Source of the DNA: Cesiribacteraceae bacterium YIM B00369
Lineage (GTDB): Bacteria > Bacteroidota > Bacteroidia > Cytophagales > Cyclobacteriaceae
DNA: 64,000 nt
Assembly (NCBI GenBank): GCA_017948555.1
Contig: JAFMYY010000006.1
Location: 124,001 to 188,000 of the forward strand
Direction of reading: 5' to 3'
Shown: piece after piece, positions 46,056 through 55,658 of the stretch
How positions within the stretch are numbered: position 1 is the first letter of the stretch
How the letters are laid out: each line of letters opens with the position of its first letter
Notes under the pieces: generated by a model
What the model saw: only the letters and a program-made list of their open reading frames with translations
Database searches by the model: none
Told to the model about the DNA's origin: nothing
Program-made: the position numbers and the translations under genes

Positions 46056-47156
46056 ATGAAGAGTGCTTTATCAGGTCTGCTGGTATTTTTTATGTTAATT
46101 TCCTTCAGGGGGAGCTCTTCGACGGGCCGTTGTTTGGAGGAAAACAGTCCGGGAACAAATGAGATTTCTTGTTCCCGTTTATTTTTTGCGGTTTCCTGCG
46201 GTGCAGAGTCCTGTATATTCGCTTTGTGTCCTGCAAAGCCTGCGGGCTTGTTGTGGGGGTTCTATGCACATCAGCTTATTAACCGGATGGCTGTATTTAC
46301 TCTTCCTCCCGAAATCCTTCCGTTTTATAAAAGCCATATCCAGTTCATTACCGAAGAGGCGGTAAATCCCGACCGGAGGCGGTATGCTGTTGAAGGTGAG
46401 GCAGAGCGGCATTATATTGATGTGGATGTGTATGGAGACAGTGCTCATTTTACCTTGCCCCGCTACTGGCAAAAGGCAACAGAAATATATCCTGAAGATA
46501 CTCTCAAGGCATATGGAATAGTTCCCTGGCACGTTTACCGGATGAAAGGCTGGCTTACAAAAGCTTTCAGGGAAAGGAACCTGGAGCAGATACTGAAGCT
46601 TTCTGCTGATTTAGGACATTATATTGCTGATGCAAATGTGCCGTTACATACTACAGAAAATTACAATGGGCAGCTAACGGGGCAGCGGGGGATTCATGGC
46701 TTTTGGGAGTCGCGCCTGCCGGAACTTTTCGTAACTGATTATAATTTTTTTGTGGGGAAGGCGGTGTATCTTTCAAAGCCTCAGGAGGAAATCTGGAAGG
46801 CAGTAGTTGGATCCCATGAGGCTCTGGATTCAGTACTCCTTTTTGAGAAGCAGCTTACAGACCGGTTTAAGGGCGATAAAAAATATTCATTTGAAGAACG
46901 CAACGGGATAACGGTAAAAGTTTACAGCAGAGAGTTTGCCCAATCGTATCATGAAATGTTATACGGGCAGGTAGAGCGGCAAATGCGGAAAGCTATTAAA
47001 ATGACGGGTGATTTCTGGTATACTGCCTGGGTGGATGCCGGGCAGCCTGACTTGCCGGATTTTAAAGGGGGTGAATTAAGTGAAGAATTGTTGCTTCAGT
47101 TGCAGGAGGAAAAGGTGAGATGGGAAACCGGTGAGCACGTTATAGAGCGGGAGTAA
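46056..47156 (+). CDS. S1/P1 nuclease / zinc-dependent phospholipase C-like protein
   Basis: A protein of 366 residues from the ATG at 46056. WGFYAHQLINRMAVFTLP begins the catalytic domain; in S1/P1 and PLC-type enzymes this Trp is the mature N-terminus and a zinc ligand. DLGHYIADANVPLHTT and HGFWESRLPEL match the HxxxD...PLH and HxxWE zinc motifs. It should be an exported trinuclear-zinc hydrolase of phosphodiesters. Odd feature: between the signal-like stretch (ALSGLLVFFMLISF) and that Trp lie about 50 extra residues with five cysteines, so the exact N-terminus and processing are uncertain. An earlier TTG/ATG frame to 45993 crosses the terminator and is not used. Confidence 0.83.
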   Translation: MKSALSGLLVFFMLISFRGSSSTGRCLEENSPGTNEISCSRLFFAVSCGAESCIFALCPAKPAGLLWGFYAHQLINRMAVFTLPPEILPFYKSHIQFITEEAVNPDRRRYAVEGEAERHYIDVDVYGDSAHFTLPRYWQKATEIYPEDTLKAYGIVPWHVYRMKGWLTKAFRERNLEQILKLSADLGHYIADANVPLHTTENYNGQLTGQRGIHGFWESRLPELFVTDYNFFVGKAVYLSKPQEEIWKAVVGSHEALDSVLLFEKQLTDRFKGDKKYSFEERNGITVKVYSREFAQSYHEMLYGQVERQMRKAIKMTGDFWYTAWVDAGQPDLPDFKGGELSEELLLQLQEEKVRWETGEHVIERE

Positions 47157-47189
47157 AATGTAATGTACTGCAAAATAGATTTATAAAAA

Positions 47190-47240
47190 AATAAAAGCCT
47201 CCGGAGACTTTATAATCCCGGGAGGCTTTTATTTTGATAT
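47190..47240 (+). terminator. Rho-independent terminator after the S1/P1-like gene
   Basis: AAAAGCCTCC and GGAGGCTTTT form the stem, followed by ATTTTGATATTT. It may serve both this gene and the convergent ettA. Confidence 0.75.
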
Positions 47241-47304
47241 TTAATATAAATCTGGCTTGTAATACAGAAATAGCTTTCGCCTCTCTTAAGGCAAAAGGCT
47301 CCGT

Positions 47305-48984
47305 TTAAGCCAGGCTTTTGTATTTAATTCTGGTAGGGTCTGCATCGCCCATTCTTTTCTTCCTGTTCTCTTCATACTGGGTGTAGTTGCCATCGAAGAA
47401 TACAACCTGTGAATTTCCTTCAAAGGCCAGGATGTGGGTGGCTACCCTGTCGAGGAACCAGCGGTCGTGAGAAATAATTACTGCACAGCCGGCAAAGTTC
47501 TCAAGTCCTTCTTCCAGAGCCCGGAGGGTGTTTACATCCAGATCGTTGGTAGGTTCATCGAGCAGGATCAGGTTGGCGCCTTCTTTTAAAGCCATTGCCA
47601 GGTGAACCCTGTTACGCTCTCCGCCTGAAAGCTTGCCTACTTTTTTGCCCTGGTCTTCGCCGCTGAAATTGAATTTGCTTACATAGGCGCGTGAATTTAT
47701 TTCACGGCCACCTAAAAGCATCAGGTCCTGTCCTCCGGATATGTTTTCCCAAACCGATTTATCAGGATTAAGGACGCCATGTTCCTGGTCGACATAGGCA
47801 ATCTTTACAGTTGGACCTACTTCGAAGGAGCCGTTATCCGGTTTCTCGCGACCGGTTATCAGGTTGAAGAGTGTGGTTTTACCGGCACCGTTAGGTCCGA
47901 TAACTCCTACAATACCTGCCTGCGGAAGGCTGAAGCTCAGGTCTTCAAACAGAAGCTTTTCTCCAAATGCTTTGGAAACGTGGTTGGCTTCAATAACCTT
48001 GCTGCCCAGGCGGGGTCCTGCAGGAATAAACAATTCCAGTTTTTGTTCTTTCTCCTTACCCTCCTCGCTCAGCATTTTCTCATAGTTGGCAATACGGGCT
48101 TTGGATTTTGCGTGGCGTCCTTTGGGCGACATGCGCACCCATTCCAGTTCGCGTTGCAGTGTTCTCTGGCGCTTGCTTTCTGATTTTTCTTCTTTGGCCA
48201 GTCGGGTTTGCTTCTGCTCCAGCCAGCTGCTGTAATTGCCTTTCCACGGAATGCCTTCCCCGCGGTCAAGTTCCAGAATCCATCCTGCCACATTGTCGAG
48301 GAAATAGCGGTCGTGGGTTACGGCTATTACAGTACCCTTATATTGCTGGAGATGCTGTTCGAGCCAGTGTACTGACTCGGCATCGAGGTGGTTAGTAGGT
48401 TCGTCGAGTAACAGAACATCAGGTTCCTGTAAAAGAAGGCGGCAGAGGGCAACACGGCGCTTTTCACCGCCGGAAAGGTTACCTATTTTGGCATCGGCCG
48501 GAGGGGTACGCAGGGCATCCATTGCCCGTTCGAGGCGGGTATCGAGTTCCCATGCATTAGCTGCGTCAAGCTTTTCCTGCACTTTGCCCTGTTGTTCAAT
48601 TAATTTGTCCATGGCATCAGGATTCTCCAGAACGTCAGGGTCAGAAAACTTCAGGTTTATAGCTTCAAATTCTTTTAGCAGGTCCACTATTTCCTGTACA
48701 CCTTCTTCCACTATTTCGCGAACAGTTTTGTCAGGGTCGAGCTGAGGTTCCTGCTCCTGCATTCCTACTGTATAGCCTGGTGAGAATACTACTTCTCCCT
48801 GGTATTCTTTGTCTATTCCTGCAATAATGCGGAGTAACGATGATTTTCCTGCGCCATTAAGACCCAGTACACCAATTTTTGCCCCGTAATAGAAGGAAAG
48901 GTATATATCTTTAAGTACCTGCTTTTTGGGAGGGTAAATTTTACTTACTCCCGACATTGAAAATATTATTTTTTCGTTGCTCAT
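47305..48984 (-). CDS. ettA: Energy-dependent translational throttle protein EttA (ABC-F ATPase)
   Basis: A 559-residue soluble ABC-F protein with two ATPase domains and no membrane part. Domain 1 has GLNGAGKSS, LSGGEKRRVALCRLLL and LLLDEPTNHLD; domain 2 has GPNGAGKTT, LSGGERNRVHLAMAL and LLDEPTNDLD. The arm segment and the interdomain linker (KRQRTLQRELEWVRMSPKGRHAKSKARI) fit EttA, which binds the ribosomal E site and gates the first peptide bond according to ATP/ADP ratio. All catalytic residues are intact, in contrast to the exporter at 21613. Divergent from the DUF349 gene. Confidence 0.97.
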   Translation of the reverse strand: MSNEKIIFSMSGVSKIYPPKKQVLKDIYLSFYYGAKIGVLGLNGAGKSSLLRIIAGIDKEYQGEVVFSPGYTVGMQEQEPQLDPDKTVREIVEEGVQEIVDLLKEFEAINLKFSDPDVLENPDAMDKLIEQQGKVQEKLDAANAWELDTRLERAMDALRTPPADAKIGNLSGGEKRRVALCRLLLQEPDVLLLDEPTNHLDAESVHWLEQHLQQYKGTVIAVTHDRYFLDNVAGWILELDRGEGIPWKGNYSSWLEQKQTRLAKEEKSESKRQRTLQRELEWVRMSPKGRHAKSKARIANYEKMLSEEGKEKEQKLELFIPAGPRLGSKVIEANHVSKAFGEKLLFEDLSFSLPQAGIVGVIGPNGAGKTTLFNLITGREKPDNGSFEVGPTVKIAYVDQEHGVLNPDKSVWENISGGQDLMLLGGREINSRAYVSKFNFSGEDQGKKVGKLSGGERNRVHLAMALKEGANLILLDEPTNDLDVNTLRALEEGLENFAGCAVIISHDRWFLDRVATHILAFEGNSQVVFFDGNYTQYEENRKKRMGDADPTRIKYKSLA

Positions 48985-49144
48985 GCGTTGTCCGTTTTAG
49001 CTCAATATGCAAAAATATACAAATTTACTGCACTGTTTATATGGAATTAATTATTTTGCAGTTGCTTTTCAAAAGTCTGTATTCTTTAAGGATTCAAGTT
49101 TTTTTAATTTGTTCCTGAATGTTAAAATTAAAAAATTTTTCAGC

Positions 49145-50452
49145 GTGAGTGAAAATCAATACGGAGAAATTCGTGACGGTAAGGTTTACCGGAAAGCCCA
49201 GGAGGGTTTCCCGGAAAAAGAAATAGGGGAAGTAAAAGATACGGAGGAGACAGCTATTGCATACTATGAACAGCGTTACCAGAACCTGCTGGAAAAGGTG
49301 AGTCGGCTGGAGGAGGACGTGCATGGTACCGCAAATAAGGGCTCTTACCTGATGAAGCTGCTTCACCTGAAAGAAACCTTGTCTGAATTTGACGGATTGG
49401 GGGATCTGGTTGCCATACGAATAAGGCTGGAGGCTCTTGAATTGCATATTCAGGAAGTTATTACCCAGAATCGCAAGCGAAATCTTGAAATAAAAACAGC
49501 TTTACTCGAAGAAGGTGAGCAACTGCAGCAGGTAAGCAACTGGAAGGAGGCAACACAATTTGCCAAGGACCTGAAAATGCGCTGGATAAAAACAGGATCG
49601 CTGGAAACAGAGTATCAGGAAGAGTACGAGGAAAAGTTCAATAATCTTATTAACGGCTTTTTTGAACGCAGAGCAGCCTTTATTGAAGACAGGAACCGGA
49701 TGGTTAATGACCGGGTGGCTCAATATAAGGATTTGATTGGCAGGGCAAGGGTGCTGGTGGAAACAAAGGAAAAGAAAGAAGCTGCGGAGGGGGTGAAAGC
49801 CCTGCAGGCTGAGTGGAAAAATTTAGGACAAATTCCTGCTCAGGTGCGCAGTGAGCTTTGGGCTCAGTTGCAGGAAGTGGTAAAACCTGTATTTTCCTCA
49901 CCACGGAAGCCTGAGCAGCAGCAGCGTGTATTGCAGCAGAGGCCGGAAAGGCCTGAAAGACCGCGTGTGCGGCAAGTGGCTGAGCGGCAGACGCCTGATC
50001 CTGATGCTTTGACGGCCAAAAAGAAGTTGCTTGAAGAATTGAGGGCTTTGGAAGGGTATGATAAGCAGACCCTGATGAAGGCACAGCAACTCCAGGAAGA
50101 GTTTAAGAACAAAGGCTTTGCTGCAGGGCCGGAGGGCGAATCAGTGAACAATTCGTTTTTCCAGGAATTTTCTCTGATGAAGGAGAAAAATTTTCTTCAT
50201 AACCTTGCTATGGCTAAAGCACGCGATTTTAACAGCAAGGATAAAAAAGAGCAACTGACGGTAAAATTACGCCTCCTGCGTGATCTTTTAAACCGCGATG
50301 AGCGTGAATTGCAGAATTTCAGAGATAACCTGTCTAACCTGAATACGGGTAAGAACAGGGTTAATAAGCTGATGGATTCTAAATTGCGCCTGCAGCAAAA
50401 AAAAGTGGATATAAAAAGATTGTTGCTCAGGGAGCTTCAGGCACAGTTATAA
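49145..50452 (+). CDS. DUF349 domain protein
   Basis: A highly charged, mostly helical cytoplasmic protein of about 435 residues from the GTG at 49145. It contains several DUF349 repeats, whose core is W-K near a Gly (SNWKEATQFAKDLKMRWIKTG, ALQAEWKNLGQIP), plus coiled coils and a Gln/Pro/Arg-rich linker (residues ~255-285). Frames continue upstream to an ATG at 49007, but that part is AT-rich, Phe/Asn-rich and lies in the divergent promoter region with ettA, so it is probably not translated. Function unknown. Confidence 0.82.
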   Translation: MSENQYGEIRDGKVYRKAQEGFPEKEIGEVKDTEETAIAYYEQRYQNLLEKVSRLEEDVHGTANKGSYLMKLLHLKETLSEFDGLGDLVAIRIRLEALELHIQEVITQNRKRNLEIKTALLEEGEQLQQVSNWKEATQFAKDLKMRWIKTGSLETEYQEEYEEKFNNLINGFFERRAAFIEDRNRMVNDRVAQYKDLIGRARVLVETKEKKEAAEGVKALQAEWKNLGQIPAQVRSELWAQLQEVVKPVFSSPRKPEQQQRVLQQRPERPERPRVRQVAERQTPDPDALTAKKKLLEELRALEGYDKQTLMKAQQLQEEFKNKGFAAGPEGESVNNSFFQEFSLMKEKNFLHNLAMAKARDFNSKDKKEQLTVKLRLLRDLLNRDERELQNFRDNLSNLNTGKNRVNKLMDSKLRLQQKKVDIKRLLLRELQAQL

Positions 50453-50783
50453 TATGATATATAAAAACAGAGATTTATTACATAACAGATAATTTTTCTG
50501 AAAGTAACAAATTTGGCAGGACAAGTATATTGTCCTGCTTTTTTGCGTTTTATAGGTGCTTTTGCGGGAGAATCAAAATAATTTATATATTGGTTTCTGG
50601 TCTTTTTGAACGTTTTCTTCTGTTTTTCGTCATTACCTGCGAAAATAAATATCAATTTTTTGAACTTTTTGGCAACGTAAAATTATTATCACGTACAAAA
50701 ATGTATATTCGCGCCTGAAAGAAAAGGTTGAGAAAAAAGAAAAGAAAATAAATACGCAAATCTAAAATATAGGAGGAAATTAT
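50453..50783. other. Gap of 331 bp between DUF349 and DUF2795 genes
   Basis: It contains the terminator of the DUF349 gene (listed) and an AT-rich stretch that should hold the promoter of the next gene. TATATTCG at 50704-50711 is one base off the -7 consensus but has no TTG at 19 bases. A GGAGGAAATT Shine-Dalgarno-like site directly precedes the ATG at 50784, unusual for this genome. Confidence 0.5.
50516..50544 (+). terminator. Rho-independent terminator after the DUF349 gene
   Basis: GCAGGACAA pairs exactly with TTGTCCTGC over a 5-nt loop, followed by six T. Confidence 0.87.
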
Positions 50784-51005
50784 ATGTATTGGACACTTGA
50801 ATTAGCTTCGTACCTGGAAGATGCCCCATGGCCGGCAACTAAAGATGAGTTGATAGATTTTTCTATCCGCTCCGGTGCACCGCTGGAAGTGGTGGAGAAC
50901 CTGCAGGAGCTTGAAGATGATGGTCAGCCGTATGAAAATATTGAAGAGATCTGGCCGGATTACCCTACCAAGGAAGACTTCTTCTTTAATGAAGATGAAT
51001 ATTAA
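50784..51005 (+). CDS. DUF2795 domain protein
   Basis: A 73-residue acidic protein. WTLELASYLEDAPWPATKDELIDFSIRSGAPLEVVENLQEL is the DUF2795 core, a small helical domain also found in actinobacterial and cyanobacterial proteins. The C-terminal part is strongly acidic and aromatic (YPTKEDFFFNEDEY). Function unknown. It has a good Shine-Dalgarno-like site, its own gap upstream and a terminator ~180 bases downstream, which suggests strong, single-gene expression. Confidence 0.88.
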   Translation: MYWTLELASYLEDAPWPATKDELIDFSIRSGAPLEVVENLQELEDDGQPYENIEEIWPDYPTKEDFFFNEDEY

Positions 51006-51184
51006 AAGCAGTGTTGAGTAGTGGATATTGAGGTGTGAAAATCTGCTGCAGCGGAACCGGTACGATTATTTAATAATTTAAAAAGAGTTGGCTTCCTGTC
51101 GCATGTTTTTCTCCGGAATACCCGGTATTCAGGTGCTTCTGCCCGTCCGGGCAGGTAAAAATTGAAATAGTATTTATTGAATGG

Positions 51185-51218
51185 GAGCTGTGAGTCTTTA
51201 AAGATTCACAGCTCTTTG
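51185..51218 (+). terminator. Rho-independent terminator (convergent, overlaps ispD end)
   Basis: GAGCTGTGA-TCT arms around TTTAAAG form a long stem with one mismatch; TTTGTTTTTC follows on the plus strand. It closes the DUF2795 unit and includes the ispD stop codon. Confidence 0.7.
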
Positions 51219-51907
51219 TTTTTCAGCAGGTTTTCTGCAAAAAGAATATCCCCGGGGGTGGTGATTTTAATATTATCGTAGCTCCCTTCTATGAGTGTAA
51301 TGGCGTTGCCATCTGCTTCTGCCACACTGGCGCAATCGGTGAAATGGCTTAGCTCCTCCTGGCGGTATGCTTTCTTTATAAGACGGGCCTGAAAGGTTTG
51401 AGGGGTTTGTACCATGCGGAAAAGGCTGCGGTCTTCTGCCTGGCTTCCGTGTTCATTCAGGCGCCGGATAGATTCTTTTAAAGGTACGCTTACTATTGCG
51501 CTTCCGGTTTCTGATGCTGTAGCAAAGCAGTTTTGCAGTATTGCAGAGCTGATGAAAGGCCGGACCCCGTCATGAATGGCAACTACAGCCTCCATAGGTA
51601 CCAGGGCAAGGCCATTTTTTACAGACTGAAACCGGCTGTTCCCGCCTTCCACAATGGCGTGGGGAATGTTAAAATTGTGCTCCTTTTTCAGTTCTTTCCA
51701 GAGTTTTACCTGTGCCTCCGGGAGTACAAGTACAATACTGATGGAGGGATCAAAATTATAAAAAGCTTCTAAAGTATGAAAGAGTATGGGTTTGCCGCCA
51801 ACGGTAAGAAACTGTTTAGGCGTGCTGCTTTGCATGCGGGAGCCACTGCCGCCCGCTACAATCAGGGCATATAGGCTGGTTTGCTGCTCAAAACCTGAAG
51901 GATTCAT
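51206..51907 (-). CDS. ispD: 2-C-methyl-D-erythritol 4-phosphate cytidylyltransferase
   Basis: A 233-residue enzyme of the MEP isoprenoid pathway, joining CTP and MEP. Motifs: ALIVAGGSGSRMQSSTPKQFL (CTP loop), VAIHDGVRPF, VPLKESIRR, QTPQTFQ, and FTDCASVAEADGNAITLIEGSYDNIKITTPGD. Full length and intact. It lies 67 bases after queA with a terminator in between, so it likely has its own promoter. Confidence 0.96.
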   Translation of the reverse strand: MNPSGFEQQTSLYALIVAGGSGSRMQSSTPKQFLTVGGKPILFHTLEAFYNFDPSISIVLVLPEAQVKLWKELKKEHNFNIPHAIVEGGNSRFQSVKNGLALVPMEAVVAIHDGVRPFISSAILQNCFATASETGSAIVSVPLKESIRRLNEHGSQAEDRSLFRMVQTPQTFQARLIKKAYRQEELSHFTDCASVAEADGNAITLIEGSYDNIKITTPGDILFAENLLKNKEL

Positions 51908-51918
51908 GTGGTCAGGGG

Positions 51919-51950
51919 TAAAAAAAGAGCTTCAACTTAGCTGAAGCTCT
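51919..51950 (-). terminator. Rho-independent terminator after queA
   Basis: On the minus strand AGAGCTTCA pairs with TGAAGCTCT over a short loop and a run of seven T follows, 25 bases after the queA stop. Confidence 0.83.
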
Positions 51951-51974
51951 ATATTTATAAAGTTATTGTTGATA

Positions 51975-53021
51975 TTATATAATCAGCATAGCATCGCCGT
52001 AAGTAAAGAAGCGGTACTTTTCCTTAATGGCTTCGTGGTAGGCATTCATTACATTGTTATAGCCACCAAATGCACAGGCCATCATTAGCAGGGTGGATTC
52101 AGGCATGTGGAAGTTTGTAACAAGGGCGTTGCAGATTTTGAACTCGTAGGGAGGGAAGATGAATTTATCTGTCCATCCTTCATTTGGTTTAAGTCTGCCG
52201 CCTGCCGATACAGATGATTCCAGTGAGCGCATAGAGGTTGTTCCTACAGCGCAAACACGTTTCTTATTATCAAGTGCCTGATTTACTTTTTTTACGGTTT
52301 CTTCGCCTACCAGATAATTCTCAGAGTCCATTTTATGCTTGGTAAGGTCTTCCACATCTACAGGGCGGAAGGTGCCAAGGCCTATGTGCAGGGTAATAGG
52401 GGTCATCTCAACGCCTTTAAGGTCCATGCGCTTCATCAGGTGTTTGGTGAAGTGAAGGCCTGCAGTAGGAGCTGCAACCGCACCGGTATGTTCTGCGTAA
52501 ATAGTTTGAAAACGGTCCCTGTCCTCAGGTTCTGTTTTGCGTTTTATTTCCCTTGGAAGAGGGGTTTCTCCGAGAGAGTCTACGGTTTTATAAAATTCTT
52601 CATCGCTGCCGTCGAAAAGGAAACGAATTGTACGGCCACGGGAGGTGGTGTTGTCGATTACCTCTGCAACGAGTTCGCCATCGCCAAAATATAATTTATT
52701 TCCTACCCTGATTTTGCGGGCCGGATCAACGAGTACATCCCAAAGGTGCATCTCCTTATTTAGCTCGCGGAGAAGGAAAACTTCTATTTTTGCACCTGTT
52801 TTTTCCTTATTTCCGTATAAACGGGCCGGGAAAACTTTAGTGTTGTTGGTTACCAGTACATCGCCTTCATCAAAATAATCGATGAGATCTTTAAAAACCT
52901 TATGTTCAATTTTGCCAGTGTCCCGGTGCACAACCATGAGACGCGATTCATCCCTGTTTTCTGCCGGATATAAAGCTAATAAACCTGCGGGCAAATCGAA
53001 TTTGAATTCTGATAATTTCAT
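51975..53021 (-). CDS. queA: S-adenosylmethionine:tRNA ribosyltransferase-isomerase
   Basis: A 348-residue enzyme that transfers the ribosyl part of SAM to preQ1 in tRNA to make epoxyqueuosine. Typical segments: [23 protein letters not shown] at the start, [49 protein letters not shown], and [18 protein letters not shown]. Length is normal. On the minus strand a -7-like TAAATTTG lies at 53074-53081 without a well-spaced TTG. Confidence 0.97.
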   Translation of the reverse strand: MKLSEFKFDLPAGLLALYPAENRDESRLMVVHRDTGKIEHKVFKDLIDYFDEGDVLVTNNTKVFPARLYGNKEKTGAKIEVFLLRELNKEMHLWDVLVDPARKIRVGNKLYFGDGELVAEVIDNTTSRGRTIRFLFDGSDEEFYKTVDSLGETPLPREIKRKTEPEDRDRFQTIYAEHTGAVAAPTAGLHFTKHLMKRMDLKGVEMTPITLHIGLGTFRPVDVEDLTKHKMDSENYLVGEETVKKVNQALDNKKRVCAVGTTSMRSLESSVSAGGRLKPNEGWTDKFIFPPYEFKICNALVTNFHMPESTLLMMACAFGGYNNVMNAYHEAIKEKYRFFTYGDAMLII

Positions 53022-53121
53022 AGATAAATTTATCTTCTGAGATACTGGTTTCAGCAGCGCTGTTTTAAGCTTGCAAATTTAACAATTTGTTTCAAGAAAC
53101 CATTAATAATAATGTATTTAT

Positions 53122-53129
53122 TACCTTTG
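53122..53129 (+). promoter_or_regulatory. Possible -7 element of the permease gene
   Basis: TACCTTTG fits TAnnTTTG exactly, 43 bases before the GTG start; no TTG at the usual distance. Confidence 0.3.
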
Positions 53130-53171
53130 TGGTGCCAATAGACTTTTTAATCATCTTCAACTTTAGTATCT

Positions 53172-54419
53172 GTGATATTATTTAAATTAATTTTTGAAAG
53201 TTTCCGCTTTGCGTGGAATGCTCTTCGTAGTAATCTGCTTCGCACAACCTTATCTCTGCTTGGTGTAACTGTTGGTATTTTTGCCATTATTGCTGTTTTT
53301 ACAGTAGTCGATTCGCTGGAGCGGAGTATCCGCGGGAGTCTTAATTTTTTGGGAGATAAAACGATTTATGTTCAAAAGTGGCCCTGGCATTTTGGTCCTG
53401 ATTATCAATGGTGGAAATATATGAAAAGGCCGGAGCCTACATATGATGAGTATGAATTTTTAGCGGCTTATATGAAAGAAGCCAAAGCTTTAACAATTTT
53501 TTCCGACAGGGAAACGACCATGAGGCATGCCAGTAACAGTATAGAAGGGGTTAACCTTCAGGGGATTTCTTTCTATCATAATGAGGTAATGGATGTTCCT
53601 GTTGACCAGGGGCGGTATTTTACCCGGCAGGAAATGGATAGAGGTGTGAATGTGGCGCTGATAGGGAAAAATATTGCCGGAGCTTTATTTCCCCGTGAAG
53701 ATCCGGTGGGGAAAGTGATGAAAATTAAAGGGCTTAATTTTCAGGTAATAGGGGTGATGGAAGAGCAGGGTGAAAATATGCTGAATGCTCCCAGTAACGA
53801 CGATAATGCATTTATTCCTTTTCGCTCTTTTACCAAAATGTTTTATGTAGGAAGATATGAGGGAGCCGGGGCAACTATTGGTATAAAAGGTTTTGATGAT
53901 GATCCTGGTCTTGAGCGCGTGGAGGCTGAGGTGCAGGGGCTCCTGCGCCAGCGCCGTGGGTTAAGACCCATTGAGGAAGATAATTTTGCGCTCAACCGGC
54001 CTGAGATGTTTGCCGATGTGGTAAGTAATATTTTTTCGGTGGTTACCCTTGTAGGTGCTGTTATAGGTAGCTTTTCTATTCTTATAGGAGGCTTTGGAAT
54101 TGCTAATATAATGTTTGTTTCGGTGCGTGAGCGTACAAACATTATAGGTATTCAAAAATCTTTAGGTGCCAAAAATTTCTTTATCCTTTTTCAGTTCCTG
54201 TTTGAAGCTGTTTTTCTGAGCCTGATTGGAGGTTTAGTGGGTTTAGTGCTGGTTTATCTGGCTTCTTTTATTCCGCTTGGCTCTCTGGAACTGGTGCTTT
54301 CTTTGAAGAATGTGGTTATAGGTTTAGGCCTTGCTGTTTTTATAGGGATTGTTTCAGGTATTATTCCTGCCTGGAGTGCAGCCAAAATGGATCCTGTAAT
54401 TGCAATACGAACCTCCTGA
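53172..54419 (+). CDS. MacB/FtsX-type ABC transporter permease
   Basis: A 415-residue inner-membrane protein that starts with GTG. The first helix (residues ~22-44, LLRTTLSLLGVTVGIFAIIAVFT) is followed by a large periplasmic MacB-like core domain (~50-270), then three helices with the FtsX signature (SFSILIGGFGIANIMFVSVRERTNIIGIQKSLGAK). Such permeases need an ABC ATPase, but none is encoded beside it; the ATPase must come from elsewhere. Role could be lipoprotein or peptide export, or mechanotransmission as in the MacB family. Confidence 0.92.
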   Translation: MILFKLIFESFRFAWNALRSNLLRTTLSLLGVTVGIFAIIAVFTVVDSLERSIRGSLNFLGDKTIYVQKWPWHFGPDYQWWKYMKRPEPTYDEYEFLAAYMKEAKALTIFSDRETTMRHASNSIEGVNLQGISFYHNEVMDVPVDQGRYFTRQEMDRGVNVALIGKNIAGALFPREDPVGKVMKIKGLNFQVIGVMEEQGENMLNAPSNDDNAFIPFRSFTKMFYVGRYEGAGATIGIKGFDDDPGLERVEAEVQGLLRQRRGLRPIEEDNFALNRPEMFADVVSNIFSVVTLVGAVIGSFSILIGGFGIANIMFVSVRERTNIIGIQKSLGAKNFFILFQFLFEAVFLSLIGGLVGLVLVYLASFIPLGSLELVLSLKNVVIGLGLAVFIGIVSGIIPAWSAAKMDPVIAIRTS

Positions 54420-54488
54420 AGAGGGCTTAGCGGGTTAAGACCGGTAGTTTGGATTCAATACCTTTTAAACGGTTATTCAGGAATATGA

Positions 54489-54539
54489 TAAAAAAAGAGG
54501 CTGCCCCGGAATTAATTTTCGGGGCAGCCTCTTTTTTTG
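54489..54539. terminator. Bidirectional terminator between the permease and recA
   Basis: A run of A, then GAGGCTGCCCC pairing with GGGGCAGCCTC, then a run of T. It can stop transcription from both converging genes. Confidence 0.87.
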
Positions 54540-54587
54540 CGTTACAAACCAGGGTGCTGTGCAGCCTTACTCCCTGGTTGGTTATGT

Positions 54588-55616
54588 TTATTCTGCGGCA
54601 GGAATTGGCTCTTCCAGATCTTCGCCTTTAATTTTTGCGCGGATCTTTTTTTCCAGTTCTTCCATCAGTTCAGGGTTGTCCAGTATAATGCTCTTTACTG
54701 AATCGCGGCCCTGGCCAAGCTTGCTGTCGTTGTATGAGAACCAGGATCCTGATTTTTTAATGATTTCAAGCTCAACACCTATGTCCAGTATTTCACCTAC
54801 TTTGGAAATACCTTCGCCATACATAATATCAAACTCTACCTGCTTAAACGGAGGTGCTACTTTGTTTTTTACAACCTTTACGCGGGTACGATTACCGGTA
54901 ATATTGTCGGCGCCTTCCTTTATTTGTCCTATGCGGCGGATGTCCAGACGAACAGATGCATAAAACTTTAATGCATTACCACCGGTTGTGGTTTCAGGGT
55001 TGCCGAACATTACCCCGATTTTTTCGCGGAGCTGGTTAATGAAAATGCATGCACACCCGGTTTTGTTAATAGCGCCGGTAAGCTTGCGAAGGGCCTGGCT
55101 CATTAAGCGTGCCTGGAGCCCCATTTTGCTGTCACCCATTTCGCCTTCAAGTTCTCCTTTGGGAACAAGGGCAGCAACGGAGTCGATAACAATAATGTCA
55201 ATAGCGCCGGAGCGGATCAGGTGTTCTGCAATTTCAAGTGCCTGCTCACCATTGTCGGGCTGCGAGATAAGCAGGTTTTCAGTGTCGATGCCGAGTTTTT
55301 CCGCATATGAACGGTCGAATGCATGTTCAGCATCAATAAAGGCAGCTAAACCGCCGGCTTTCTGAGCCTCGGCAATACAGTGCATGGTAAGGGTTGTTTT
55401 ACCGCTTGATTCAGGGCCATAAATTTCAATAACCCTGCCGCGCGGGATTCCGCCAATGCCAAGCGCAATATCAAGTCCCAGAGATCCGGTGGAAATGGCA
55501 GGAACGTCTAATACCTTTTCATCGCTGAGCTTCATGATGGAGCCTTTGCCGTAGGTTTTTTCCAGCTTGTCAATGGTAAGCTGTAAAGCTTTGAGTTTTT
55601 CTGAATTATCGCTCAT
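54588..55616 (-). CDS. recA: Recombinase RecA
   Basis: A 342-residue DNA-strand-exchange ATPase. Visible: [21 protein letters not shown], Walker [10 protein letters not shown], catalytic Glu in DAEHAFD, Walker [11 protein letters not shown], the L1/L2 DNA-binding loops ([13 protein letters not shown] and the [21 protein letters not shown] region), and RKSGSWF-like [13 protein letters not shown]. The tail is acidic as in other RecA. A perfect palindrome lies 43 bases upstream. Confidence 0.98.
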   Translation of the reverse strand: MSDNSEKLKALQLTIDKLEKTYGKGSIMKLSDEKVLDVPAISTGSLGLDIALGIGGIPRGRVIEIYGPESSGKTTLTMHCIAEAQKAGGLAAFIDAEHAFDRSYAEKLGIDTENLLISQPDNGEQALEIAEHLIRSGAIDIIVIDSVAALVPKGELEGEMGDSKMGLQARLMSQALRKLTGAINKTGCACIFINQLREKIGVMFGNPETTTGGNALKFYASVRLDIRRIGQIKEGADNITGNRTRVKVVKNKVAPPFKQVEFDIMYGEGISKVGEILDIGVELEIIKKSGSWFSYNDSKLGQGRDSVKSIILDNPELMEELEKKIRAKIKGEDLEEPIPAAE

Positions 55617-55658
55617 GTAAGTTTATAATATTTTGAAAACGAATGCTGTACTAAAATA

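Noticed and set aside
49007-49144. 46-residue N-terminal extension of the DUF349 protein
   Set aside because: AT-rich, Phe/Asn-rich and located in the divergent promoter region with ettA; the GTG at 49145 fits the family better.
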